A stretch of 64,000 bases of DNA from Ceratopteris richardii (lineage: Eukaryota > Streptophyta > Polypodiopsida > Polypodiales > Pteridaceae). The stretch is taken from positions 141,609,139 to 141,673,138 of the forward strand of contig CM035439.1 in NCBI GenBank assembly GCA_020310875.1. Direction: 5' to 3'. A program made the position numbers and the translations under genes. The notes under the pieces are model-generated. The model was not told the origin of the DNA. It saw only the letters and a program-made list of their open reading frames with translations, and ran no database searches. Shown here piece by piece: positions 23,023-31,968 of this stretch. Numbering within the stretch: the first letter of the stretch is position 1; each line of letters begins with the position of its first letter.

Positions 23023-23830
23023 TCACAGCTGTTTCAACACCATTCGGTGTAGCCTCACCCTCACTTCCCATAGAAAAGGGCTTGCCAGCAAAAAGAAGGT
23101 GGTGGCACAATAGCCAACAACATTTGGTAATGTATTCTTGAACAATACAATATCCGGAGAGGATCCTATTATGTTGCGGAAATCCTCACAAATACTTTCC
23201 AGTTCAGCGCGACTATATGTAGGGGCACCTTTGACAAATTCTCTTTGAAACTCCCCACTAATACTGTCTTTCCAAGGCCTCACTACAATTCTTTTATGGT
23301 GCAAGTGTAAATAAGTGATGATAGCTCCAATAATAAAGCACGCTGACAAGATCCCTGAAATGACTTTAATCACTTCCTTTGATCTTCAGGAAGACGAAAC
23401 AGATGATGAAGCCTTCCCTGGAAAAGGAGCTGGTGTGCTTGACGGAGCAGAGGCAGGAAGCTCGAATGCAAATGATTCAAGAAATGGTGCTGATGCAGAA
23501 GCCGGTGCTGGAGAGTCCAGGGATACTTATTGGGACACTAGTGCCATTGAAAATTGTAACATTGGTCACCTCTCCAACAGCATGCAGAAGGTGCCTCATT
23601 CCAATGGAATATCAAGCCCACTCAAACTCCTCAGAAGAACGTTGACAAGGTAAAGCTTCCTCAGATTGCCTCTCCAAAAAATTTATTGTGTGCTAAATCA
23701 AGGACCTCCAGCTTTTCAAGTACACCCGGCTGAAACGGTATAGGACTAGTAAGCTCATTTCCTCATAACACCAGTTGTCGACGGTCATAAATCTGGTGAA
23801 CCTCTAGAACCAGTCTGTTGGATCATCTTC
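23023..23830 (-). pseudogene. LRR receptor-like kinase fragment
   Basis: Read on the minus strand the order is: an LRR piece (LEKLEVLDLAHNKFFGE, near 23725-23675), a Ser/Pro/Ala-rich juxtamembrane stretch (SAPSSTPAPFPGKASSS, near 23450-23410), a membrane span (VISGILSACFIIGAIITYL at the start of the frame 23373-23023), a basic stop-transfer HHKR and then PTYSRAELESICEDFRNIIGSSP. That last block matches the start of the kinase-like domain in a plant LRR receptor family (SRAELE.ACEDFSNIIGSSP type). The kinase proper is missing, and stops break the LRR part. These pieces follow each other without obvious introns, suggesting a processed copy, but I cannot compare with the parent gene. Confidence 0.6.
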
Positions 23831-24363
23831 AATGTTGGACTACGAATAAGCACACACACGAAGATAGCTTCTGAATACGAATGCAGCGCAGGGCCTAAAA
23901 TTGACAGGCATTTTGCCTCTCATTGGCCATTTTTTCCTGTCAAAACAGGTGTTTTCTAAAACTTCTTGTCATATGACATTTTGTCCTGGTCATGAAATTT
24001 AGGCCTTGAAACAACGAGCTTGGAAGGATGGCACATGAAATCGGATGGAATTGACCTTCGCTGTCTACGATAGTTCCGAAATAATTTACTGAAGTAAAAG
24101 ACGATGCAATATTGCAGGTGAAGTAAGATGTATGTAAAGCCCTTTATGTTCACTGTAGAAGAAAAGAGTTTAATGTCGAAAGGCAGCTTCAGATAAGGAG
24201 ATTCTACAGATGCAGGTCATATGCTCTGCTCACACAAATCAATAGTTCGGCAGCTCCTTGTAAAACTGACGGCGGTGTTGATACCAGACAATAAAAAAAC
24301 ACCATGGACAAAAGAGAAATTACAGGGATGTGTAGGAAGCTACGGATGTGATTCGGATCTCAT

Positions 24364-24377
24364 CGCTCTGATACCAA
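24364..24377 (-). promoter_or_regulatory. primer binding site, initiator tRNA-Met (LTR-C element)
   Basis: On the minus strand the LTR end CATAACA is followed by TTGGTATCAGAGC, the initiator tRNA-Met primer site. This shows that a retroelement internal region starts here and runs left. Confidence 0.88.
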
Positions 24378-24589
24378 TGTTATGGAAAGACCTTCAATCT
24401 TCAAGAAGCAGCACAGAGACATGCTAACGGGCTCACCTCCCAACCGCCGGGCCACTTGCTTGTCCTCCCTCTCTCGTGCGATGGACTCTCTATCCGTCTC
24501 TCTTCCCATGTGTCCCAATACACTACATGATCACATGGAAATATTACCACGTCAACAGAAGAGAGGGTTTCTACCAAAATGATATGACA
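24378..24589 (-). mobile_element. LTR of family C (5' LTR, minus orientation)
   Basis: This 212-bp block, read on the minus strand, begins TGTCATATCATTTTGG and ends TTCCATAACA. It matches the solo LTR at 43211-43424 with about 10 differences. At its left it abuts a primer site, so it is a 5' LTR whose element extends leftward on the minus strand, into the receptor kinase pseudogene. No matching 3' LTR is visible in 20461-24377. It sits in a minus-strand Co1 copy at 24590. Confidence 0.85.
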
Positions 24590-25551
24590 CTCCCCCTGAC
24601 ATAATGATAGTGCACCTCCATTTGCTTTGTGCAAGCATGGAACATAGGACTCCCCACAATTTCCAATGCACTCTCACTCTTGGTGAAGATAGTGCTGGCA
24701 AAACATTGATCGACATCCAAATCAGCCAAAAGGTGACTAGGCCACACACACACTCAATAGTAGTTTTGAAAGCTTCCCTATACTTAGCCTCACAACTAGA
24801 AGTGTCCATAGTAGTCTGATTCTTAGTCAACCAAAATATGCATAAGCTACCAAGCACAGAGCAAAAGTCATAGCAACGAGCCGAGTCAGAGGAAAAAAAA
24901 GCATGTCCATCTTGTGGTAGTGATAGTCCCTTGGGATAAGACAACCCAAGTAGTCCAATACAGCCACTCAAGTGGTGAAAGGTGCATTTAACCGTCTACC
25001 AATGCTTGACACTTGGGCAATGCATAGACCTGCTCATCTAAGAAATAGAAAACTTAATGTCATGCTGAATTATGCATAAATCACGCATCCAACAACTTGC
25101 TGATAGAGAATGATATAAAATGCATCTTCAGCACCATGAAGACTCAACCATTAACTTTTTCCATAGGAGTGGCAATACGTTTGTTGTCTTTAAGGGCAAA
25201 ACACTGCAATAATGTGTCAATATATTTTGTTTGGCACAAAGCTATTCTGCCATCAACTTGCATAAATTGAGTGCCCAAATCATGCTGCAAATGCCACAAA
25301 TTTGACATCTCAAAAGACGCATACAAGTCAGCCTTAAAATAAAAAATATGCTTTTCATTAGGACCACTCAGCAGCATGTCATCATCATAGACAACAATGA
25401 TCAGAAGCACATTATTTCCATGCTCAACATATAAGGTGCTCTCAGTTGGATTGTTCTCAAAACCATGTGCAATCAAGTAGGCATGTATCTTTTCATACCA
25501 AGCATGTGGTTCTTGCTTTGAACCATATAATGCCTTTTTCAACCTACACAC
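24560..25551 (-). pseudogene. Co1 RT C-terminus and RNase H (split copy)
   Basis: The frame 25551-25144 reads CRLKKALYGSKQEPHAWYEKIHAYL, YDDDMLLSGPNEK (YVDD box, Val to Asp), LGTQFMQVDG and LCQTKYIDTLLQCF. A second piece (24971-24590) has FSSDSARCYD and TSSCEAKYREAF of RNase H. Stops and frameshifts are present. The last few codons of the open piece near 24560 belong to the LTR-C side. Confidence 0.82.
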
Positions 25552-25594
25552 TTCTTTTTCATGCTTTTTCGCACAAAAATAGAGGGCTAAAATA
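24590..25594 (-). mobile_element. Ty1/copia Co1, minus-strand copy, 3' segment
   Basis: The minus strand aligns with Co1 from RT (25594) through RNase H (24590). The copy was split by the Gy1 element, and its 5' part continues at 42634. At the left end it stops at CCTGACATAATGATAG, where the LTR-C element lies; its own 3' LTR is not found. Confidence 0.88.
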
Positions 25595-25599
25595 CATAC
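25595..25599. repeat. Gy1 target site duplication, left (CATAC)
   Basis: CATAC immediately precedes the left LTR and is repeated immediately after the right LTR at 42629-42633. Removing the element restores the Co1 RT reading (GTGTATG on the minus strand), which confirms the insertion. Confidence 0.93.
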
Positions 25600-26284
25600 T
25601 GTAGCTCAATGATGAGTAGCACCTCCTTTAATGTCAATCCGGGAAGACGTGAGGATGGTATGAAGACCTCGAGCAAGTGGCGACACAAGTGCGTGAGTGA
25701 GAAGCACACAAACATGCACACCCATACACACACACGCGCACACACGGCAAGACAAAGAGTGAGAATCAATGGAGTTCTTAGATTACTTTTCAAGAAGCTC
25801 TTACAAGTTTGTTTCAATTACAATCTAACCTCTAAAATGAGCTCTCTAGCTCCTTTTATAGTTTTTGACTAGCTTTGGCCCTGTTCAGACCTAGTGTCCG
25901 GCCTAGTTAAAAATTAGGTTCCAGGGCTTATTTGAGGGCTCAAACGAGATCCAAAAATTACGAAAATTGGCAGGTAGATACTTCTAAAGCTCCTCAAGCT
26001 CAAGGACTCCTTGGCTTGCACAAAATGGAGCTACAAAAATATGAAATGGTATTTACAATGGTGTTAAGTGATGAGAATCACTTTTAATTGGTGTAAAGGT
26101 TTTTGAAAAGTTAAAGGGTTGCCTAAGTGCTAGATTTGCGTGAATGCTCATACTTGCTTCTTCATGAGGAAAATTATTGGCCTATTTGCCAGATCTTCTT
26201 TGACTGCCATGTCTACTTGTGTTGTCCCTTCGCTCTGACTCTCTTCGTCTTGTGGCTCCTTCGGTTCCCTGACTGCTGCCAACA
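25600..26284 (-). mobile_element. Gy1 3' LTR
   Basis: This LTR is 685 bp long. On the plus strand it begins TGTAGCTCAATG and ends CTGCCAACA, the TG...CA ends expected of an LTR. It differs from the right LTR by about nine substitutions and one 1-base indel. It contains a CA-rich microsatellite near 25720-25750. Confidence 0.95.
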
Positions 26285-26298
26285 CCCCCCCCACTCTC
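26285..26298 (-). promoter_or_regulatory. Gy1 polypurine tract
   Basis: On the minus strand the sequence reads GAGAGTGGGGGGGG directly before the 3' LTR start TGTTGG. This is the expected position and composition for the plus-strand primer of reverse transcription. Confidence 0.9.
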
Positions 26299-26421
26299 GT
26301 GTCTGTCGCCCCTGACAGACCCTTGTCTAGAGGATTTTTGAACATAGTATTAGACGACATCGGAGGCTAGGTGGTGTTCTTCGAGTCGCAAGCCGCGTGC
26401 TAGATCTGTGAGCAAATCATC

Positions 26422-28127
26422 TCAATTCACAGGTCCAGGAACATCTGGATGAGGCACCCTCAATTGTTCTGAGTAAATAGTTCGCTCCACAGCAAATAAT
26501 TGGAGGACATGTGATGGTCTGGGTATAAAGATTTCGGAGTGATATTCCCAGAATCCTATGATGAACATCTCCTCAAATGTCTGTTTAAAGCAGGCTGGGA
26601 GGTACTTGATTCTGGCGTGCCAAGCATATATTACTTCAATGGATGGGGTGGTACTCATATCGTACACTAGATCTTGGTTTCCTGTCATAAAGCCTGCACC
26701 TGAGAAGTGAGGGTCCTTAATGTTCTTAAACGTCCTGAAAGTGATCAGCATTAATTCAAATATTTTCATGCACATCTGGGCCATCACATCAGGATTATTG
26801 CGTAGCCGAGTACTCTAGTGACGGATTGTAGAAATCATGTAATTGACTGTGGGGGGTCCTCGTGGAGGTGCTAGATAAACATAATTCAACCATTTTGCAT
26901 AGGCTTTGATGTCTCTGACAGCTATAGTGAATTCAGGCTAGGTGCGTCGTCGAAGAACTGGAATGTAACAAGGGTTATACTTAATAAACAACGGCATATT
27001 ATTCCAGGTTCGGACCATTTCTGGATACGTTTCCAAAAGCCTGATTCTCCAGGTGGGTTGATGGATGGACCCACGCTGAGCACTTTCCGGTATATCATCT
27101 GGACCAAATTGTGTAGCAAATGTGGGAGGCTTGCCACATTGTCGTTGAATCTCCGCGTTGTAATCGGCCAAAAGTATACAGAATGGCACATACTGGTCAT
27201 TATTGGTGCCGATCCATCTATGGTGAGACATGCTACTGAAGTATTCAGACTTTATGACAGTGTCTTCTAAGTTCGCTAGTGATTGGATCTGAATGGCCAC
27301 CCGTTCTTCGTGGGTGTTTGCTGTCCTTTCCAGTGTCTGAAGCCACTCGGGTGCTTCCACTTCCAATGTGTCTAGTCCCTCTGAGGTTCGTCGCCCGCCT
27401 CGCATTGGCATAGGAACATACGGTTCCTCGTAAGAATCATCTACCTCAATAGGGACTAGCTCTTCTTGCTCTTGTTCGACCACTGGAGATGGCTGCCTCT
27501 CGTATGTCAGTAACCTCTTTTGTAATTCTGCTACCTGCTCAGTTAAGGCCTTTACTTCGTCTGAGGTGGAGGTTGATGGGACACTCTTCGGTTGTTCTTC
27601 TTGTTCCTTAAGCCTGCTCTGAAGTGTGTCACGCTCTCTTTCCAAGTCATCATGGGCTTCCAGGAGATCTGCATAGCTTTCCAAAATGGTTTTCATCGTC
27701 TCCGTGGGAACTGCTTTGAACTGCTCGGGATCTATCTCGTGAGGGGAGCCTTCCATTGCCACTTCCAGATTCTCTTCATTTTGTTTTTGCAGTCTTTTGT
27801 TCTCCTCCAGTGTTGTGGCCATATGTTTCCGTAGTAGCACCAAGTTGCGTCTGACTCGTAGGTTATCGGCCTGGTATACTTCGAGCAAAGCTTCTAGTTG
27901 TTTGACACCTGATTTTGTCGATGGTTGGGGTGCCTCCAATAGTGTTTGGTGAGCCTGCTCAAGCGTTGTATAGCGTTGATTCACTTCGGCATTTTCCTCT
28001 TGTAGAATGTGAAATTGCCGTTGTAAGTTTTGATGGTGTGTTGTCAGTTGTTGATACCGGCCATCCAGAGCTCTGTACTCATTCTGGAGCTGATATACAC
28101 ATTGATTTAATGCTAAAAATATGCTAT
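26422..28127 (-). CDS. Gy1 ORF3: coiled-coil protein of unknown function
   Basis: One minus-strand frame runs from about 28127 to a TGA at 26422, interrupted by TAG at 26938-26940 and 26815-26817. No ATG opens it; the frame is already open upstream where it overlaps ORF2 in another frame, so it is probably the frameshifted continuation of ORF2. The first 170 or so residues are a long coiled coil (LEQAHQTLLEAPQ, ALLEVYQADNLRVRRNLVLLRK, LTEQVAELQKRLL). An acidic hinge follows, then a globular-looking part containing PEWLQTLERTANTHEERVAIQ, QPTWRIRLLETYPEMVRTW, FIKYNPCYIPVLRRR and MAQMCMKIFELMLI. No signal peptide or membrane span is visible, which argues against an envelope protein. I recognise no homologue. 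Confidence 0.7.
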
Positions 28128-30245
28128 TTACATTAAATAATGCTGGGAGGGGGGAAGATGCAGGGGAATGGGGGCGGGGATGGGAGTTGTGAATGATGTG
28201 GATGCAAGTGGAGATGTGGGTGGAGGGGGTATGGGAGATGAAGGTGGCATGGGGGAAGGGAGCGGTGCTGTGGCAGGAGATGTTTCCATAGTGTCAATTG
28301 TTTGAGTGACAGTGTAGATGGGGATCGTGGGTGGAGTGGATGTGACGTCAGTGAACAGAGTGGTGAAAGTGGGCATGGTGACTCCCCCGAATTGGATTCC
28401 CGGAGATAGTGGGATTCCCATGACAATGGTGGTGGTAGTGGACATGGTGGTGCTAGTGTCATGTGGTGGAGTGAATTGTGTAGTGCGAGGTGGGGATGGT
28501 GGTGACAGTGGTGCTTCCTGATATTCGCCTGCCTGCGTTGTCTCTCCTGGTGCTGATACATTTATATGAGTTTGTTTCCCGGACCTCTTGGGACGAACGG
28601 GAACCCTTTTCTCAAATCTGTGAATGTAGGCCATTGCCTCATGGATGGCCTCATCCAAACCTACTGCGTGGGCATGAAGGTTTATGGACTCAATGAACAT
28701 CTCGTCCACACCTTCCTCAGCTAGCAACTGGTTCATGAGTTTCTTGCCCGATTCCAGTGACATCTTATGCTGTTCTTGAACTAGTTGCATGGTTCGGTAT
28801 AGTCTTTTGATTTGTGCCGAATACGCAGGGGCACTTGCCAGCTCTGAAAGCTCGTCATGTTCTTGTTCCTCGTAGGCTTCTTCTTCTTGTTCTGTCTCTT
28901 GTTCCTCGACGTTGACTTCTACCACTTCTGGTCGGGTGGGGGCTGCTGTTGTTGTCTGGGGTTGTGGTTCCTGAGCACGTTCTGTTTCCGTCTCGAGATT
29001 AGAATCATAGATCAGTCGGGCTACTTCTTCATCCGTGAGGTCATTTAGAGTAAAACCCTATGGGAATTCCAGATCTGATGGGACGGGTGGGAATACCAGA
29101 TTAGGCCCATCTGTGCTTGGTCTTGGTAGCCGGATTGTGAATGGCCTAACGCGTCGTGTCTGGGGAGGGGTAATTTCTGGTGTAGTGGTGGCTCCCCTTG
29201 GTTGAGCACAGGGTAATTGTACTCCCCCCCTCATCTTCTTTGATGGGGGACCTGCTGCTGATAGTCTTCTTTGGAATTCCTGGGCGCGGGGCCATATGAG
29301 TGCCCTCTGAATAGGCACGTCATAGGCCAGACATCGGTAGATTATCTTTGTTAGAGCGCAACATCCATGAAGCACATTTTTCTGCTTCTTGTTCCACCTT
29401 TGATGGGCTAGGTGGATCTGATCTATGATCCAGTGTGGCACATTGATGGGAAGGCTTTCTGTCTCTGCTAGATACAAGCTGAACCATATTTTCTTCGGGG
29501 GCATTGTGAATCGTTCCTGGGCGGGGAAAGCAAAATGTTGCATGATGGTCCGCAGGTGAAGCGCAATGGTAGGTGTCATCGCTACCATACCCTTCAGCTT
29601 ATTAAGATCTTTGTGTTTCATTCGACCTGGAACCATTGTTTCCTTTTCCGTGGGGATGTGCATGCCATACCCCAACGCTTCCCGTACCAGATTAAGGGTC
29701 AACTTGAATCTTTTAAGCTCATGACCCGGCAGCAGTGATGGCAACACAAAGGTGCTGTCGCCTCCTTTGGCCCTGCTTGGTGTGATGGTACTGATAAGAT
29801 ATGAACATCGTAAGAAATCCGGCTTTGGTAAGTGGGCCCTGAAATAACTGTCCACACCCGCTTTGATCCAAACTGATCGCATGACTTCGGCGTTTTGATA
29901 GCTTTCAAACTCGCGTGTGAAAAAGTGGTATCGACCCCATTTGCCATTAAATTCCAATTCTGCTTCCTAGAAATAGGTTCCATCGCCCAATGGTCCAGCG
30001 ACATCACTGAACCAGTGAGCGTGTTTACCTACTTGAGAAGTGTGCCCTTGAGGAGGATCCTGAATGGGGAGCACATGCACGGCTTGAAGTTCTTGCGGCC
30101 TTGCGGTGAGATGTGGCTCGAGGAGGAGTGTCTCTATGTCCACAATTTGGGCACCGGATCGGGCTTGAGAACTGGCACCGCCTGCTTCTGCCATGGCCCT
30201 GTTTGCTGGTTGGTTCTGTGAGAATATAGAACCACGTGTTAACAT
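28128..30245 (-). CDS. Gy1 ORF2: post-pol protein of unknown function
   Basis: A 706-codon frame follows pol after about 150 bp, in a different frame from gag-pol. TAG codons at 29967-29969 and 29058-29060 interrupt it. The N-terminal part has FNGKWGRYHFFTREFESYQNAE, SVWIKAGVDSYFRAHLPKPDF, KHKDLNKLKGMVAMTPTIALHL, KKIWFSLYLAETESLPINVP and GCCALTKIIYRCLAYDVP. Its layout recalls the plant transposon-protein domain found in post-pol frames of Athila-like elements, but this is only a resemblance. The middle is very acidic (EEQETEQEEEAYEEQEHDE), then a helical stretch, then a Pro/Thr-rich tail. The start could be the ATG at 30245 or an internal MAEAGG about 17 codons later. No catalytic motif is seen. 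Confidence 0.75.
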
Positions 30246-30399
30246 CGTAATGGACAGAATAAATCCGTAGTTGTCCCCGTTACAACATTAACATGAGGTA
30301 GATGGTGAGTTAGTGGTTAGTAAGTGCACGAAGACAGTGTGTGTAGTTAATGCTTAGGTAGTCCTAGGAGACTAATGCAGTTAGTAAGTGTGGATGAAT

Positions 30400-31968
30400 T
30401 TACAAATTGGGGTCGGGGGGTTTATTACAGGTCTTAGGCTGCCAAATGCAGTGGATGGGTTTTGTCTTTGGCTTCGTAGAGACTCTAGAGAGCTTTATAG
30501 GTGTATCGGCTTGAAAATGAGGCCTTTTAGGGACCCATTTACAAGCGATTATGTTCGTGCTCATGGGCCTTTGTGTGTTCTTGAGTGTTGAAAACAAGTG
30601 AATGCTGGCTGTGCGAGTGAATGTGTTACGCTGTATAGGTTGTGGCTTCAGCGTAGCTATTTGCGCCCGCAAGCAAGCCTTAGGCACCCAAATTTGTCTT
30701 GATTGTGGGCTAGCCTCCATCGACTTCTTGGGCACCCAAATAGATTTCACGTTAGCAGAAGAATTTCTGAAGGATTTCTTATTAGTGTCGTGTTGTTGGT
30801 TACTAATAAGAGGCTTTGCCCGTGTGGTTGGCTTGAGTGCAACCGGGTGTTCGCCTTTTCGCACCCACACTTGGTTCACTTGCTGAGACATTCTGCTGCG
30901 CAGGTTCTTTTGATTTCCGGCATAGGTAGTACTCTGCTTCTTCTGCCTTTGATCCACCTTTGGTTGTTGCCTTCTTCTGGCTTTTGGAAAAGAAGGGAGT
31001 TCCGTTGCATCCCTGACTCCTTTTCTGCGCATAGCATTCCTCTGCAACACATAGTTTTGGACAAGAACAGCATGGTAAACTTCATGTGCACCCCTGGAGG
31101 GACCAGGAGTCTGTGCCTTTCCTAATTCCTTGAGTGCTCCATTATCTAACTCCACTGTGATTCGACTATGATTGACCCACACCTGAAGAAGTCCACTTCT
31201 TAGGTTTAAGTTGACTGCTTGGTCATAGATCCAGTCTTGACCCAAGACAAGGGGTTCCGTGAGGTCCTCATCTTGACACACTAGTACTTTAACTGTCATT
31301 GCCTCATCATGAATGTAGAGGGGAAGTTCCACCTCGCCCATGCAAGGGGTTTCCACGCCTCCCAATCCTATGAGATATGCTTCCACAGGATTGACAGTTA
31401 ATTGCAACTCTTGACAGTAAGACAATTTAACAGCACTAGTGGCTGCGCCTGAGTCAATCAAGGCTCTTACAGTCCTTGCACTCTTTCCTTGTCCTATATC
31501 TAAGGTGATGAAAGGACGTCGATCAGTGATCTTATGTGAGCTAACACCTGAAACTTCACACATAGCCATGTCATATCGTTGATCTGCGTATGCATCTTGC
31601 CTAGGGTGCTCTCTGCCTTGTCTTCTTAATTTCATCCTTCTCATGCGTTCTAAAGCTTCTGCTTGAGCTTCTTCTCGAATTCGTTTTTCTTCCTCCTTGC
31701 GTTTCTTAGCAGTGTTGAGTCGATTGAGCATTTCCTCCGTGAGGGGTTCTTGATACAACTTGACTCTGCATCCGCTAATATAGTTTGGGAGAACATCACC
31801 CTCTAATGTGGCCAGTTGTACTGCTCCACTCGTGGAGATCCTATTGATGACCATAGGTCCGTAGCCTCTCTTTTCTAGCTTCCTTGTGTGTTGTTTCAGT
31901 GTATAGACTAAAACTAGATCTCCTGCTTTCAAACCCTTGTCCTTCACATGGGCATCAAAGTATGCCTT
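30400..31968 (-). CDS. Gy1 pol C-terminus: integrase tail, second retropepsin, W-x-P-K motifs
   Basis: The frame continues the RNase H-integrase frame after the TAG at 31969-31971. Residues counted from the ATG at 31947: 1-65 form the integrase C-terminal SH3-like tail (GLKAGDLVLVYTLKQ, KRGYGPMVINRI); 70-117 is a very basic and acidic helix; 145-260 is a retropepsin-like domain with RALIDSGAATSAVK (catalytic Asp165, codon at 31455), a GLGG flap-like turn and LVLGQDWIYDQAVNL, the usual C-terminal ILG-x-DW motif; 350-505 holds five W-x-P/R-K motifs (361, 404, 420, 471, 502). The canonical protease lies 4.5 kb upstream in the same element, so this is a second copy or a separate acquisition. TAA ends the frame at 30400. 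Confidence 0.85.
   Translation of the reverse strand, partial: KAYFDAHVKDKGLKAGDLVLVYTLKQHTRKLEKRGYGPMVINRISTSGAVQLATLEGDVLPNYISGCRVKLYQEPLTEEMLNRLNTAKKRKEEEKRIREEAQAEALERMRRMKLRRQGREHPRQDAYADQRYDMAMCEVSGVSSHKITDRRPFITLDIGQGKSARTVRALIDSGAATSAVKLSYCQELQLTVNPVEAYLIGLGGVETPCMGEVELPLYIHDEAMTVKVLVCQDEDLTEPLVLGQDWIYDQAVNLNLRSGLLQVWVNHSRITVELDNGALKELGKAQTPGPSRGAHEVYHAVLVQNYVLQRNAMRRKGVRDATELPSFPKARRRQQPKVDQRQKKQSTTYAGNQKNLRSRMSQQVNQVWVRKGEHPVALKPTTRAKPLISNQQHDTNKKSFRNSSANVKSIWVPKKSMEASPQSRQIWVPKACLRAQIATLKPQPIQRNTFTRTASIHLFSTLKNTQRPMSTNIIACKWVPKRPHFQADTPIKLSRVSTKPKTKPIHCIWQPKTCNKPPDPNL

Noticed and set aside
28133-28561. Second minus-strand frame rich in Pro and His over ORF2
   Set aside because: It is a shadow of the Pro/Thr-rich tail of ORF2 in another phase; the ORF2 phase is continuous with the upstream globular part.
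26422-30245. Retroviral-type envelope gene
   Set aside because: Position after pol is right, but no signal peptide, membrane anchor or cysteine-rich ectodomain is visible; coiled coil and acidic/Pro-rich parts dominate.
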